A stretch of 64,000 bases of DNA from Brachyhypopomus gauderio (GCF_052324685.1 NC_135225.1:5767758-5831757); one strand, 5' to 3'. Shown: positions 1 to 13,885, numbered from the stretch's first letter. Numbers and translations: made by a program. Notes: a model not told the origin generated them from the sequence alone.

Positions 1-133
1 CTAGATCACATGACACAATGATAGTTATTGAAACGACAGAATTTTCATTTTTGTTGGTTTCAGAATAGTCAGCTGGGTGGCATGAGAAGCATAGATTCAG
101 CACCCTGAATCTCTGTAGGACTGTATGAATAAC

Positions 134-290
134 ATCATACTTCAATGTCATACTTCATTGTCAAACAATATCATATTGTAATATCAATACCATATTTCAT
201 CATACTTCAATATCACATTTCATCATATTTCAATATCATATTTCATCATACTTCAGTATCATAATTCAATTATTCTTCATTATCATACAT
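134..290. repeat. Degenerate AT-rich minisatellite
   Basis: Imperfect tandem copies of a roughly 15-17 bp unit like catcatacttcaatat run through this stretch, with many substitutions. It is visible directly as the recurring words catactt, tcaatatca and atttcatca. No coding potential is apparent. Confidence 0.6.
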
Positions 291-3200
291 CAGACTTTAG
301 TATGATACATCAGTGTTATGCTAGCTAATCTCACAAACAACAGTATAATAAGTGAAATTGATTTTGTTAATTTGATAGAAAATCATAAAAAAACACACAC
401 AAGGTCAGTCCCTTATGCTCAATGTAATCCTTTTTTGTGTAAGTTGCAAATTCCAATGAATATGCAATCACTCAATAATAGGTAACAAAATATCGTTTGA
501 AAGCAGCCATCCAAGCTCTTTGAGACTGTATATTTATTTACAGACAGGGTTAGTTAAAATGTAAGTATCTCTGGAGTATTTGTGCTGATTCACACTGTCT
601 CTACACCATTTTGTGCGGGTACAGGTGTTCTAGATTGCGTTTAGTGCTGGAAGTGATACTATATTTTGTCAGTGACTGCCTACGATGCTGTAATTTAATG
701 TAAATAGCACTAGTCTTACCATTTGAGAGCAAAATGATTTAGCTTTAAACAGTTTGACTAAGGACACTTTAATTGCATAAAAGATCCTGTATGAGTAGTT
801 TTTTGTTAATAGTTTGACATTCAGAAATCCCAAGTGCTATAAAACCACTGTGTGCTAAGCGAATTCAACAGGGACTTACATTAGTCCTACAGAGGGCAGA
901 CACACTGCAGTGTACATTTGCACTTCATCATTCATCGCTCTCTTATTTTTGAACCCTGCAAGGGAAAAGTGTACTGAGACTAATTGGCAGGCAGCCGTAA
1001 CGGGACAGCTATGCTGCACGAAGGCAAACACGCCGAATTAATCGGACTAACTTTCATGTGCGTATGGTGATCCTTAAGGGTATATTCAGATAGGATTTCG
1101 TGACCAGTTTATCAGTAGGTTAGGACTCAGACTCTGAAAAAACCAATGCGTCAGACCACACTTGGAACAGCCACGAGGAATTCTTCATGAAAATGTTTTT
1201 ATATTCCGGGCTGGTGCCTTAAATCAGGTGTCTGCCTCCAGCGCTGTCTCTTGTTTGCTTCTTGGAGAGAGAGAGGAGCGTGTGTTGGCACGTATTGAAC
1301 GGTTTGATTCAGACGCAGGTCTCCTGGGCCCTGGGCTGATCCATTACCCACTCTTCGGCAGTACAGGGAAGGACAAGAGGCTAAGAGCGAACTGCTGCTT
1401 TCTAAAAGTCTCCAGCCTGGTTTCCCTAACACAACAGCACTCAGTGTACCATCGGGCTTTGGGAAATGCATCTCAGTACCCTTATTCTTTACCTTGGGAT
1501 TGTTAAATGTTTTAAACAACATTTAAAAGGGCCGGTTATTACATCTTGTTTATCGTGTAATAATGTAAATAATATTTTTACATTGATATTTTGGGGTCTT
1601 TTTAGTTAACAATTTTGTCTAACCGTTCCCCATAAAACACAACAAAAAGATAATATTGCGGAGGTAAGGGATGTGCAATCTTCATTCCTTCTTCTTCCCG
1701 TCAATCCAAACTCGATTTTGGCTAATAGATGAGTTTGTGAAATATTTTCTTTCATTCCTGTGTTGCTAAAGGCCATGTAATATTAAGGGCAATCCACATT
1801 GCCCACCCATACAAATGCCTCAGCTCAGTATGACATTGAAATTAATAAGACTTAATCATCACATTGCAAATTCCTACAAACTGCAACATGGTGACCTGAA
1901 TTGAAACAGAACACTGTGGCAATTAATCAACAATTGCCATCTATTGTTGGAATTCTACAATAAAAATTATTTTGAAGTAATGACTAATTCATTATGACAA
2001 ATTTGCTCCAGCATTGAATACACATTTGAAAACAGTATGATTCTGTAATTATATCTGAAAATGAGTATTGATTTTGAAGATTTAATATAATGGACCCTGG
2101 GCAGTTCTTTGTGTATTTTGGCCCTGTACAGCCCACTGATTGCAAGCTTTCCCCAGCAGCCCTCGTAAGTCTCCACAGCAACTGTGTGTCATGCGATGGT
2201 ATTAGAGAGGAAGAGTGAGGACTCCTCCCTGCAGTCTGTTCAGCCTGTGAGCTCGCAGCTCTCCTGATGTTAACTCTCTGCCTGTGGTGAGCCAGTGGCA
2301 AATGTTACAAGGTGTACCTTCACAAAGCAAACTGTTACATCATGCCTTTTTGGCTTGATGGCAGGGGAACATCTGGGTTTATTATGAAGCTTAGAAGTGC
2401 CCTGCTGGTGAAGGCCATGCTGGCTCACCCACTCAAACACTCCAGGCTCACGCTGAGGCTTCTGGGTGATGGAGAGGATGTGTCTGTCACTCTCCTTCCT
2501 TCTGCTTTCTCTCACCGCTCAAAGATCGATGTCTACTCCCAAAGCCCAAAACCGTTTCGTCATTCTCTCTAGATCTTGTTTTTATTCAAGACTGAAATGA
2601 GATCTCGATTCACCAAGAACCCTCAACAGCCACCCGACGTCCAACAGCATTTATTCTTGTGACATGCTAAGTGCTTAACGGATTACAAATGTTAATTTGA
2701 AGTCAGAATATTGGGTCACATCAGCATAACACTAAAATTGATGGTATTTTAATTTCTTAAAATCATGTGCTTTAATCATCCATAAGAATCTATGACAGTA
2801 TCGAGTATGAGCACTCCAAAATATGTGCAATTCGTATTTTAAGGGAGAATGAAATTTGAAAGTTAACATAATGAGTGTATAATGTATTATTGATAGCAAT
2901 GTCAAGCACCTCTCCAAATCAGAGTCAACATGAAAGCCGAGTTTCAGAGGCCAAATACGTTTTGACTCTGGTGAAAGTAAGCACTTTCGCTCTCGTAGAC
3001 ACCTACTAAGTACTAGATGCTGCTTCTGGTGCAGAAACACAGGTGGTCATGATGAGAACAGAAAGGCAAAGCATACCGCTGCAGCCTCTGCAGTTCTGAT
3101 GACTGTGAAGTCCCTGCCAGACTGAGCCTGCAGGGTTATAATGCTAGTCTTTCATTTTTTGCCCTCTCCTTCATAACCCAAATTAGACCACAGTCAGCTC

Positions 3201-5052
3201 TTTTAGCTGAGTGAGACGGCCCCAGTGCAGATCCCAGGGCAGCTCTGGTACGTTCCACTGGCACTGATATGAGCTCGCCGTACTAAGCTGCAGCTTTTGG
3301 TCAGGCAGTAAAAATCTGCATTTCTGTTTTCTGTCTTTCCTGCAAGACCAGGTTAGTTATGAAAGGGAAGGGGTGTGTTCTGTAGCTGCAATACCCCAGT
3401 CCACATCTGGATCAGATGATAAGACAGCAAACGACTCCATTGTTAAAGGATACATTGCTTTGCTATGAAATCTAGTGTGCATGAATGTAAAAGCATGGGC
3501 AGCTGTTCTAGAAAATGTGACTTGGGCACAAATTGCATCATGGATGCATTGTAAATATGATGTCATTAAACAAATGCACAAAAATATTCAACAGTGTATT
3601 GTACTGTTCTCTATGATTACTGCATTACCACCTTGAACCATCTGAACAGTGCAGCAAAAATAAGTTAAGGCAATTTTGGTGCTTAATATTGTTATACAAT
3701 AATGGGAGGAAAAGAATAGAGTTCGGCTTAACCAGTACTTAAGTCTATATGCTTGCTTGGTTGCACCAGACAAATGAAATTGAATAAACTGAATATAGTG
3801 CATGAACAAGCTTCATGTAGGCGGGAACAAGCGATACGTCTGTTGAATGACACTGCAGTAGCAAAAACCGCCAGCAACAAAATTCAGTGGCTGTGCAAGC
3901 ATGTGGCTATGGCAGTGTCACATCATATTTATGGAAAATTGTTTGTATACATAGTGTAGAATGGAAACAGCAATCTTATCATTGTTTTAAAGCAAGACAG
4001 AACCAGTTTTAGAATCTGTGCTGTCTAATGTAACAAATGAAACCAGGGAGTAAAACAAAATTCCTACAAATTCTTTGTGAGATTGCCTCAGTTGAAACAG
4101 CATACCAAGCTCAGAGCTTTCTTAGGCCTTGTAAAACATTTTGCTTAACAAGCTGGGGTCAGGGCAGGACTGCGACGCCCTGTAATGTTTGCCGGCTTGT
4201 TAATTAGCTGGTGCAGCTCTGCTCTGGCAGTCTGCTTTGGTCCATTGTTGTCAGTGTTGAAAGATAATCCTCCTTCCCAGACTCAGGTTTCTGGCACGGG
4301 GCAGCAAGTTGCCGTCGAGAACTCAAGCGTAGTTTTTCCACACGTACCTTCCATTCTGTCCTCACAAGTCCCCTAATGCCTGCTGAAGACAAACACTTTC
4401 CTCTGCAAATGACACGGGGTCTATTACACCCATAAGTGCACGGTGCTGAACAAGTGACTGAAAGGGGAGAGAGAGTGGCGGTGGTTCAGAACAGCTCTGC
4501 AATATGCATGTGACAGCTTCTCTCTGTGAGTCCCATAGTGATAACACAAACATCTCCCAGTCCAGTGATCAATCGTGGCAGGTATATCCGCAACAGGAGT
4601 GTAATGCATTCTGGCTAATTAAAACGCGCCAGCAGGGATCTCCAGAACTCCGCTATTAAAACAAGATACTTTTTAAATGCGGCGCAATTTACTTTCCCGT
4701 TGGCACACATGGTCCCGGAACCATCTGCAGCTACACCGGAGTGCTTCACCCTTGCCTAGTCAATTCATGTGGTGGTCTAGAAACCAAGCTGAACTCCGCA
4801 GCCCAATGTTGTCACGAAAGATGGTTCTGTTCTAATTATGTCACGATACTACATATCTGTTTAAGGAAACGTCTGCGCCAGTGTTGTTGCTCTCTATGCT
4901 GAACCCAAAATCTGGATATCATTAATCTGATAAGCAACTGTACCAATATGAACCTGGTTGAAATTGAATACATTTCCTACTGAAACTTACTCTTTCTAAG
5001 AGTAACTTCTAAATTAGTTACTGTGTCAGATGTTAGCATTTCACAACACTTT
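291..5052. other. Intergenic, no gene recognised
   Basis: I read both strands and found no exon with a recognisable protein and flanking splice sites. The open frames here are short, overlap each other on both strands and resemble no known family. Composition is mixed and AT-rich with no obvious interspersed repeat. Distal regulatory elements cannot be excluded from sequence alone. Confidence 0.5.
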
Positions 5053-5073
5053 GGGGGGGGGGGGGGGGGGGGG
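5053..5073 (+). repeat. Poly-G tract (21 G)
   Basis: An uninterrupted run of G on the plus strand in otherwise mixed sequence. The length in an assembly may be unreliable. Confidence 0.9.
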
Positions 5074-7445
5074 TTGCTCCTGCAGCTGTCTCCCCCAGCT
5101 TTGTTTAGCTGGTGATCCAAACGAAAGTACAGTAAGCCATGCTGCATAGAGGAGATAAGAATGGCTCGATGCTTACGACAGCTCTGATGTGTACACAACA
5201 ATGTTCAGCTCTGAATCAGACCCCACTGTAAGGTGCACATCTCAGCCTCAGCCCTGTTTCCCTCGTCCCCTGCTTCCTTTGAAGCTTCACTGCTGTGTGT
5301 GTGTAAGTATAGAATTGCACATTTCATTGATTTGACATGCACTTTAAAGAATGGCTGGAGAATGAATATATCCTCACATCCAGTATGTTTGGGGACATAT
5401 GCTCACATACAGTCCCAGAGATCAGACGCCTTGCGAGCTGCATGTCTGTTCTTGTTTGTCATCTTGAAAAATCATAAAAATAAATATAATTTGATGTCTA
5501 AGGTGAGTTACTTTCATTGGCAGGATGGAAGTGTCAGTTATACTGTTTTCTCTCTTTGCAGGTGTTAAATGAACAGGGTCTAGGGCCATCAGTAAACGTC
5601 TCACACAAAACACGTTTGTTCTGTGAATCACAGGCTTTAGTCTGAGCTACACTATCTCTACGGCACGGTCTGACATCCCAATATTTCTTGGCAGTGATAT
5701 TTTAGATCAGTTAATCCTCATTTAATTTATGGTTGTTTGTTAAAATTTTAGACAAAGGAATGACAATTTGGCAAGTATAATAAAAATGCACAAACACGGT
5801 GTAAGTGATAAACTGTGATTTGTAGGATGTATCTCATTTGGAGGGGAGGGATAATGCTCTCAGTCAGTCTTGGTGGAGACTTTGATAGTTGAGCTCCAGC
5901 CCGCTGGTTCTGGTGTGCAGCTGCCCGGCAGTGGTCTCACTACAGATCGCTTCTGACCCACAAGCCCCTGCCAGCCGATTTACATACATCACACTGCAGA
6001 TCTGACAGTCACTAGGCAGCACGGGCAAATAGCGCCTCATCTTCAAATGGAAATCAGGCCACCAACCCAGAGAACATCAGGCCTTCTACAGTGACCAATA
6101 TGGCAAGAAGAGGGTTTAACTGTTTCCTCTTTCTGTCTGTTCTTGATCTCTTGCCTCAAAGGCTTGTCACATTTTTATGTACCAGAACATTAAATCAGTT
6201 TTACTACCTCAAAAAGTGAAGCAACCTACGTTAATGTTGTTCTTGACTTATTGATATGTAATTGCCAGATGAAACTGGAACACATATTTCTCCAAATATT
6301 TTTTATTCTCCAAATATTTTTTTATATGTTACAATTTGTATTAATGTTTTTCTGTGTAACTTGGCGGTGCGTCTGTAGGTCAGTGGTGTTTAGATGTGCA
6401 TTGCTCACCACCGTGTTTTGTGCATTTGCATTAAAGTGCTGTTTAATCTTTTTACTGAATAAAATACATATTTGTCATTAGCACTTCTTTCAGATGAGAT
6501 CTACATCTTCATTTACACGGTTGTCCATGAACATAAGATGCTAATGTTAGACAAGTAAAAGCAAAAAAGGCTACCTGCTTCATGACTTTCTATTTTTTCA
6601 AAAGTTGATCAAATTGACTTTTTTATGGTTTAAACAGAATATTATTAACCACATCAAATGAACATACTTCTGCACTTTTCATAGGACAAGGCGCCTAAAG
6701 AGAAGACGTGTTATGACATTATAATCCCTTAAGCGAGAGAGAATTAATCAGAGAAGTAGCCGTGTTGATATAAAAGCTCTGAACCATGGCTGAAAGGTAA
6801 GGCTGAGATTTTCAATACATCCAGTCTCCGCAGTGGAGATGTGACCCAGGGAAGTGGGGGGTCATATTTCCCTCAGCTACTTTAATTGGTATTTTAAGGA
6901 TATCTCAGCCCTACAACAGCTCTTCTGGCGGAGTCTTTGAACTGGAACATTGCAATTACATAGAGGAGGAGATTTTACCCAGCTAATAGAGACAGAGGCA
7001 TTTCCTCCTAGCTGTACATGCCTGGTGTAATGTGATGACTAATGCAGTGATAACCATTGTTTGTATTCCTGTGGGAACAGTTCAGGAGATTGGTTTCTGA
7101 AAAATACGTGACAAAATATTTTAGGAATATGCCCCCAAAAGAAAATAAGCGAATTCTGTGTGACTGAAAAGGAAACACTTAATATCTTACCAAAGAAGAC
7201 AAAAGCAAATGTTTTGTGATGATTTTAATCAATAAATAAATGGGCTTGTTGCAGAAAATGTCGTAATGAGTTTTAGCTGAAGTCAACCCTAAAAAAGGGA
7301 TAGAATCAGATGCTGATATAATGGCTGTATAAATAATAAAAGTGTATTTCTCTGTAAGCATTGTCTGGACTATTGGCATATGAACTTCAACTGCTCTGAA
7401 ATTAATGATCTTTGGAATCTCACTGATTACGTGTATATGGGTGAA
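5074..7445. other. Intergenic, no gene recognised
   Basis: No supported coding exon. The part from about 6,690 to 7,050 has balanced composition with several TAAT-type core words and no obvious repeat character. That is the look of conserved non-coding sequence, but comparison with other fish would be needed to say so. Confidence 0.4.
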
Positions 7446-7562
7446 TCAATCAATCAATCAAATTTTATTTATATAGCGCTTTTTACAACAGTTGTTGTCA
7501 CAAAGCAGCTTTACAAGTGCCGAGTCCTAGCCCCCAGTGAGCAAGCCAAGGGCGACAAGGGG
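7446..7562 (-). repeat. SINE 3' end, fish type
   Basis: Read on the minus strand this gives the familiar fish SINE tail: a segment with cttgctcactgggggct, then gtaaagctgctttgtgacaa, then aaaaagcgctatataaataa, ending in repeated GATT units. Only the 3' part is present, as expected for a 5'-truncated retroposon. Family assignment is from recall of fish repeats, not from a database search. Confidence 0.8.
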
Positions 7563-7802
7563 AATAAAAATTTCAAATAAATATTGTCTTCTAATTTGTA
7601 AATTAAATATCGCTTAACCATTCACCAATATTTGGATTTATTTGTTTGTTTACCAAATGCCGAATTTGCTTATAATTTGTTTGACAACTCAATATAGAAC
7701 AATAAAAGGACATGTGAGAGAGGATGAGGCTGTTCTCCTGGTAGTCAACCATTATCTTAAAGGAACCACTGTCCTTCGCTTGGAACCTGGACTGTAATTT
7801 GT

Positions 7803-7818
7803 TCTCTCTCTCTCTCTC

Positions 7819-7859
<41 letters not shown>
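7803..7859. repeat. (CT)n microsatellite
   Basis: About 28 CT dinucleotides with one interruption (actc), followed by a short TG run. It produces spurious RE/ER repeat frames on the minus strand. Confidence 0.95.
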
Positions 7860-7867
<8 letters not shown>

Positions 7868-8475
7868 AATAAGATTTCCTCTCTTTGGTAATGCTGAGAG
7901 AATCGCATGTACACACCCCTGGCACTGTGCCCCTCACTGACACCACAGCTGTTTACATGCCCGTCCCTCGTGTGCTGTTCATCCACCCTTACCTGCTTAC
8001 ATAACGCTGTCTGCATGTGTGTGTGTGTGTGAGACAGTAGATAAACACCAGCAGGTCACTAAATGTTGCACCAAAACCATGTGACCTAACATGGAGCCTC
8101 CCTGATTATCAAGGACTGTCTTTCAACTAATGAAATAAGCAGAAAATAAATCGCACTTATTCTTAATCAATTTACTGTCATTTTGATGTAAATCAATCTG
8201 AATGGATGTATGAGAAAATTCTAAATGAAATTGTTGTTGAGATTTTGTAGGCCAGTACCATTGTCAAAAGAGCTTCCATTCCAATCTGGTTTCAGGTGGA
8301 ATCATTTAGTTTTGGTCTAATGATCTCGTGGTTCAAAAACACATCAGATGTTTTTATGTTTTCCACTCTTCCCGGGCTCACGTGCATCAGCAGTCTCAGC
8401 AGTGAAAAAGATGGAATCTGAGACAATATTAGAAAGGCTGCCCGCTGGCACTGCTCTGAACGTGAAGGCCAGACC

Positions 8476-9078
8476 TACTGATATCACACACCTGTACCGA
8501 TCACACACCTGTACCGATCACACACCTGTACCTGTACTTCCTACTGATGTCACACACCTGTACTGATCACACACCTGTACCGATCACACACCTGTACTTG
8601 TACTTCCTACTGATATCAAATCAAATCAAATCAAATATATTTGTTTAGCGCTTTTCACAACACATGTTGTCACAAAGCAACATATATTTATATCACACAC
8701 TTGTACCGTTCACACACCTGTACCGATCACACACTTGTACCTGTACTTCCTACTGATATCACACACCTGTACCGATCACACACCTGTACCTGTACTTCCT
8801 ACTGATATCACACACCTGTACCAATCACACACCTGTACCTGTACTTCCTACTGATATCACACACCTGTACCAATCACACACCTGTACCTGTACTTCCTAC
8901 TGATATCACACACCTGTACCGATCACACACCTGTACCAATCACACACCTGTACCTGTACTTCTTACTGATATCACACACCTGTACCGATCACACACCTGT
9001 ACCGATCACACACCTGTACCTGTACTTCCTACTGATATCACACACCTGTACCAATCACACACCTGTACCTGTACTTTT
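8476..9078. repeat. Minisatellite with about 49-bp higher-order unit
   Basis: Tandem copies built from the 17-bp word cacacacctgtaccgat (or ccaat) alternating with a longer module ending in ctgtacttcctactgatat. The combined unit is about 49 bp. The array is split at about 8,611-8,695 by an inserted SINE fragment. Copies right of the insertion are more regular than those on the left. Confidence 0.9.
8611..8695 (-). repeat. SINE tail inserted in the minisatellite
   Basis: A short stretch with repeated AAATC units, then the SINE word tttagcgcttttcacaac and tgttgtcacaaagca, interrupts the minisatellite. It is the minus-strand 3' end of the same SINE type as at about 7,450. The array resumes immediately after it. 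Confidence 0.75.
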
Positions 9079-9189
9079 GTCTGCAGGATCCAACATTTTC
9101 CAGACAGGAAGTTCATGTGTGTTTCATTGATGGATGAGATTGAAATAGCCCAGGTGGGGAAAAAGCTTCAAAATACTTAGCAGTTTTAA

Positions 9190-9211
9190 CACACACACAC
9201 ACACACACACA
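9190..9211. repeat. (CA)n microsatellite
   Basis: Eleven perfect CA dinucleotides. Confidence 0.9.
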
Positions 9212-9974
9212 TGTGACAATGTATGAAAATGCGGATCAACAACCTGCAGGCTTATGTGTCATCTTGGGCATTATTCGACATCATACAGTCTATCAGGACA
9301 AATGGCATCAAAGGTATTCTGCGTGACAAAGGAAGCAATTTGATGCGGGGTCCTTTCAGCCGGAGCCTTCGGGGAGCAGGAGCGGTGTGTGGCGAGAGAG
9401 AGCACAGCCTCGGGTAACCCGCCGAGACCGCCCAGACGGCCCACTGTGGCCCACCACGGCCCATCACGGCACCCCTGCTGCCTGCAGAGCCCTGCCGCTC
9501 TGAGGAACACATCATGTCTTCGGCTGATAGGGCTACAGATGGAATCAGATTTGTACCGAGAGCGTGTGCACCGCGTGTTGTCACCCACTACACGGACTGA
9601 CTGGGGGGAGCAACTAGTCTATTCATTTTTTCCCACTGCAGATTTTCTCTGACTGCTGGAAGATGTCTGCCTTCTGAGGGCGGAATAAATAGCCCTGAAA
9701 CGAAAACTGAGTCTTTCGAGAAGGAATGTGGAACCAACCACATTAATATAGAGGCAGTTGTGTGTAGCGTGAAATGCAAGAAACACCCAGGAAAGAAACA
9801 CCAATGTTTTTCTGCCCATTAAAGTTGTGATAGAAGTATGATTACCTCTAAAAGTCACAGTTGCCAGTAGTAACTGTAATTGGAACATGGGTGTTTTCTG
9901 GCTTCTGTCCTCTGCCGTCACTCGGAGTTTGTGTTGTGTAAGGGGCTGTCTAGCAACAGCAGACTGTCTCACAG

Positions 9975-10255
9975 CCGACATGGCCGAACTTCCGCCGTAA
10001 CCGCCTCAAGACCGCCTCAAGACCGCCTGTCCGGACTCTCTCACTAGCGGAGAAACAACGTGGCCCGTGCAGGAGGCGTGGCAGGACTGTCCGCTCCTTG
10101 TCACGCACGGTCAGGCTCGCAAGCCCACTCATGCACGCTTCAGGGGGCGGAGCACACGCTTCAGGGGGCGGGGCCCGAGCTACTCTGTCGCCGGTGCGTG
10201 GCGTGGCGTGCTGCTCTTTTAGATGCAGCACTCAGAGAACACAGCTAGTCCGCCT
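9975..10255. other. GC-rich islet with two GC boxes
   Basis: A local GC- and CpG-rich patch in an otherwise AT-rich gene desert. It contains two close copies of cttcagggggcgg, each carrying an Sp1-type GC box, and a direct repeat of accgcctcaag. No recognisable exon is attached. It could be a small promoter of an unrecognised or non-coding transcript, or simply a GC-rich repeat. Confidence 0.4.
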
Positions 10256-11074
10256 CTAGGGCTCCTGAGAGCTGATCACTGAGCCAGGCCTTCAAATCTC
10301 CAGGGAGAAGTAGAACCGCAGAACATCAAATCCCACAAAGCTCCTCCTGAGTTTGGGGATGTAGCACCGAGGAGCTCACACAGCTCCTTTGTTCACACAC
10401 AGTTTAGGCGGCTGCTGCCCTGTTGATGTACCATTTAGTCACCTAGTTTGTCAGCTAGTCTTTACATAACAAGCCTGGGACACTGGTAATCCCACAGGCT
10501 GTGTGTTTGCAATTACTAAATAACCATGTGAGCTCAGATGCAGTGTTCAAATCCAGTTAGTGTAGCTGTCTAGCAGTAGATGTCACAACATTAAATGGGA
10601 CAAGCATTTGAATGGGATGTCATAGACCATTAAAAGTATTGTGGGATCTATGGTCTTTAGTCCAAAATCACGCCTATGGAATTATTGTTATTACCAAGTT
10701 CAGATCACATATACGTTTGCACTGTCACTTAAACTACGGTTTAAGTGACACTGCAAGAGTAAATTCTCTTGTATAATAACCATTCACATAGAACAAGTTT
10801 GATATAAATAACTGACTGTAGGTACTCACACATGCACAAAACCACTTCATGTCTGTCCGTCCCCCACCCCCACCCCCCTCTCTGCTATCTGCCTGTGCAG
10901 AGCATGTGCTGCCCAGGGAAGAGGGGGAGCATGAGAGCACATTAGTCACCAGATGTCACTTTTCGCTGCCAGCCCTATCGAACAGGCGAGCAGACAATGC
11001 CGTGTGCATAGTGAACATCTGACTGGGGCTCTTCTACGAGGCTGAGCAAGGACACGCTAGCCTGTGTGGTGCAG

Positions 11075-11092
11075 CCCCCCCCCCCCCCCCCC
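11075..11092 (+). repeat. Poly-C tract
   Basis: Eighteen C in a row, followed by degenerate CCCA/CACA repeats to about 11,160. Confidence 0.85.
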
Positions 11093-11160
11093 ACCCACCC
11101 GTGCTGTGGTAGGAGTTGCACCTACAGGTCCCCCCACACACCCACACACCCACACACACA

Positions 11161-13655
11161 CCAGCAGGCTTCCTGCAGCTCTTGGGTAACGCTCACGTAC
11201 CGTTTGCGTGCTCAACACTCTGTATTGTAATTGTGCACCACGTTCTGTGATTTTTTAAATGTTTTATTGGTCAAGGTTGTGTTACTGCTTGGTGTTTTTT
11301 TTTTTCTTCTTCTTCTTTGTTTTGGTTTTCCATGCTTAAACTCACACAGGACAAGCAGGCAGCTCTCCACAGGAATCAAAGCATCGGTTGTTGCTCCTGA
11401 AATAGCAACAGCCACAGGCGTGAAATCATGCACGCATTTCTGATCCATTAAGAAAATACAAGGTGTACTTATTTTGATGATGTACCTTGGGCAAGCTGGG
11501 AAGCTTCACCCTGAAATGTTCAGTTAATGAATGGCAAAGAATGTTATGAATGAAATATGCGCTAAATAGGGTCTTATATCTTCTTCAGTTCGGCTCAGGA
11601 AACACTCGTGGAATGCTGCTCGAGGGTGTGAATCTTCTGCTGTGAGGTCTTTAGGCTCATGTCGTGAGGACCATGTGCTCAACTGATGGTGCTGGAGATA
11701 CATGGGTGACCTGAAAAGTCAGCAACTAATAAATCAGGGCCTCATAAATTATGAATATTGTTCTTCTTATGGCAGAGAGTTATGATACAAGGGTCTCAGG
11801 TTCAAATCCCAAAAGTGTCTCCTGTGTTTTTTCGGCAGCCGAGGCATCATCACACCCACTTGGCGCAAACTCTCAAAGGAAGTTCAGGTAAATACGACGG
11901 GTAATGCCGCCAATGTGAACATTTTGTCATGAATAATTGAATTGTGAGGGAGTAGTCAAGGATTTGACCTCTCGTTCATGTCTCGTGAGATACTGAGATA
12001 TTGAGATCGCTCAGTGGGAAGGGCTGCTTGTTCTGAAGGCTGGGACAGCGCTGAATAACCTGTGTTCTTCGCTGGTCAGTCACATCAGCAGGGAGGGAGC
12101 TCTAAGGTCAATGGCCATTGATTTTCCTGCAGCATAATGTCGAATCCGCTTCAGAGAATTTGAAACCCCCACCTGGTTTATGTGCTACATCTGTGCCTGA
12201 GAGAAAGCATTGCTCGTACCAAGAAAATCACTCTGATCACTTCATTAAATAGCACAAGCAAAAGCGCTGTGTACAAGCACGCAGAAACGATGTATTTGTA
12301 ACACAATTAAAAATATTTAGCAATAGTCTAAGATTTTAGAAGAGCTACCGGAAAACTGCCCAGGGACTTTTTCAAATGTTAATTAAAAGGCCGAAACTGA
12401 CGCTTTTGTACCAGTCTGCAATCACTATTATTTGTCCCTTAAAATGTCAAGATACAAAAATGAAGTATACCACCGAAACACTGCACATATTTTCTTGCTA
12501 CTTGACGCACGACGACCATGGCCAGCGCCACCATGTCAAGAGAGGACCGGGAGTCTCTTGCAATCGACAGTAAAATTTCCTGCTCCTTGCTCCAGTAAGT
12601 AAATGGAATTGAAAGTGGGGCAGAGGGTATTAATGCAGAAGGAGGAATATCCATTTAATCACGTCCTCCCTGCAGGCTGTGTTGATAAAGATGACAGCAG
12701 GAGCACATTACTAATCCCACCACTGCCACTGGCCGTCTCCACTTACCTTGCAAATGAACTGCGGTAATGACACCTGCCTGACGCTCCCACTGTATATTCA
12801 TTTGCCAGAATTATGATTTTGGTAGAGCACCTAAATGCAGTAGGTTGAGTTGCAATAATTGGGTCTTCCTTAGCATGGAATGTGGAGCCCTGGCAAAATA
12901 AATCAGAAGAAAAATGACACTGGGCAAAATAAGATCATTGTTATATTTTGAGATTACAATTACAGCACGCGTTACAATATTTGACATTTTGAGCAAAATG
13001 ACTAAATGGAGTAATTTGCTTATTCCAGTCAATAATTTAAATTGTTTTGTTTAAGTGGGCTTGGATTTGTATTGCAAATAATACTAGTTTAATATCTATT
13101 GTTATTTCTATGCTTTGCCTAACATTTGTTATGTGACCATATTACATGCATATATCACCCTAAGGCCACGAAGGAGCATTATATTGGCTATTTATACATT
13201 AGTGCTCTTTATCATATTATTTATCATAACAAATAAATGGATGTAGTTACTTTTGTAGATTTTTAAATTAAAGAGATTCATCCTACCCGTGAAAGGAAAA
13301 AGCCTTTTTCAAAAATGTTGTTTAATTGGCTCCCCCTGCTGTCGACTTCCTAAAATGACATGTGCTTGAGCTGGGAGTGGTTGTAGCAGACATTCCCATT
13401 TTGCAGAATGCATCATGCACATCAGCAATGAATCATTCATGGGACAATGATTTATAATGCAATGGAAATAATGGTGCCCATTACATTTGAACTGCAGTTG
13501 CTAATATAATATTAGAGACAGAAAACATCCATTAGTGAATCTTCAGGAGCACAAATACATCATACACAAAACGAACGTCACCGAAGCCTCTCACATATTA
13601 AGCAAGCTGTCCACCAAAAAGTTTATCAGTCATCCACAGAACCACCCCTTACATG
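11161..13655. other. Intergenic, no gene recognised
   Basis: No supported exon. The stretch from about 13,370 to 13,530 is AT-rich with homeodomain-like ATTA words and looks non-repetitive, so it may be a non-coding regulatory element. That is inference only. Confidence 0.4.
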
Positions 13656-13659
13656 AATG

Positions 13660-13885
13660 TTATGTTCCTGTCGTGCTGTCTGGTGTCGAACAGCGGAGGA
13701 CGGGTTCCCCCTTCGAGTCTTGGCTCCTCTCGTGGGCTCTTCCTTATGCTCGTAGGTTTTCCCTGGCACTGTTGTCTATCGCTTGCTCACTGGGGACTTG
13801 GAGACAGGTGGATGTAAAGAAACTTTGTGACTACAGCTGTTGTAAAAAGCACTTTGTAAATATATTTGACCTGATTTCTATAAAA
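13660..13885 (+). repeat. SINE/LINE 3' domain, fish type
   Basis: Contains in order the diagnostic segments for this fish retroposon 3' end: a ttggctcctctcgtgggct region, a ttttccctggcactgttgtc region, gcttgctcactggggactt, aaactttgtgactacagctg and aaaaagcactttgtaaata. A 155-residue open frame running through it is an accident of the repeat, not a gene. Confidence 0.8.
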
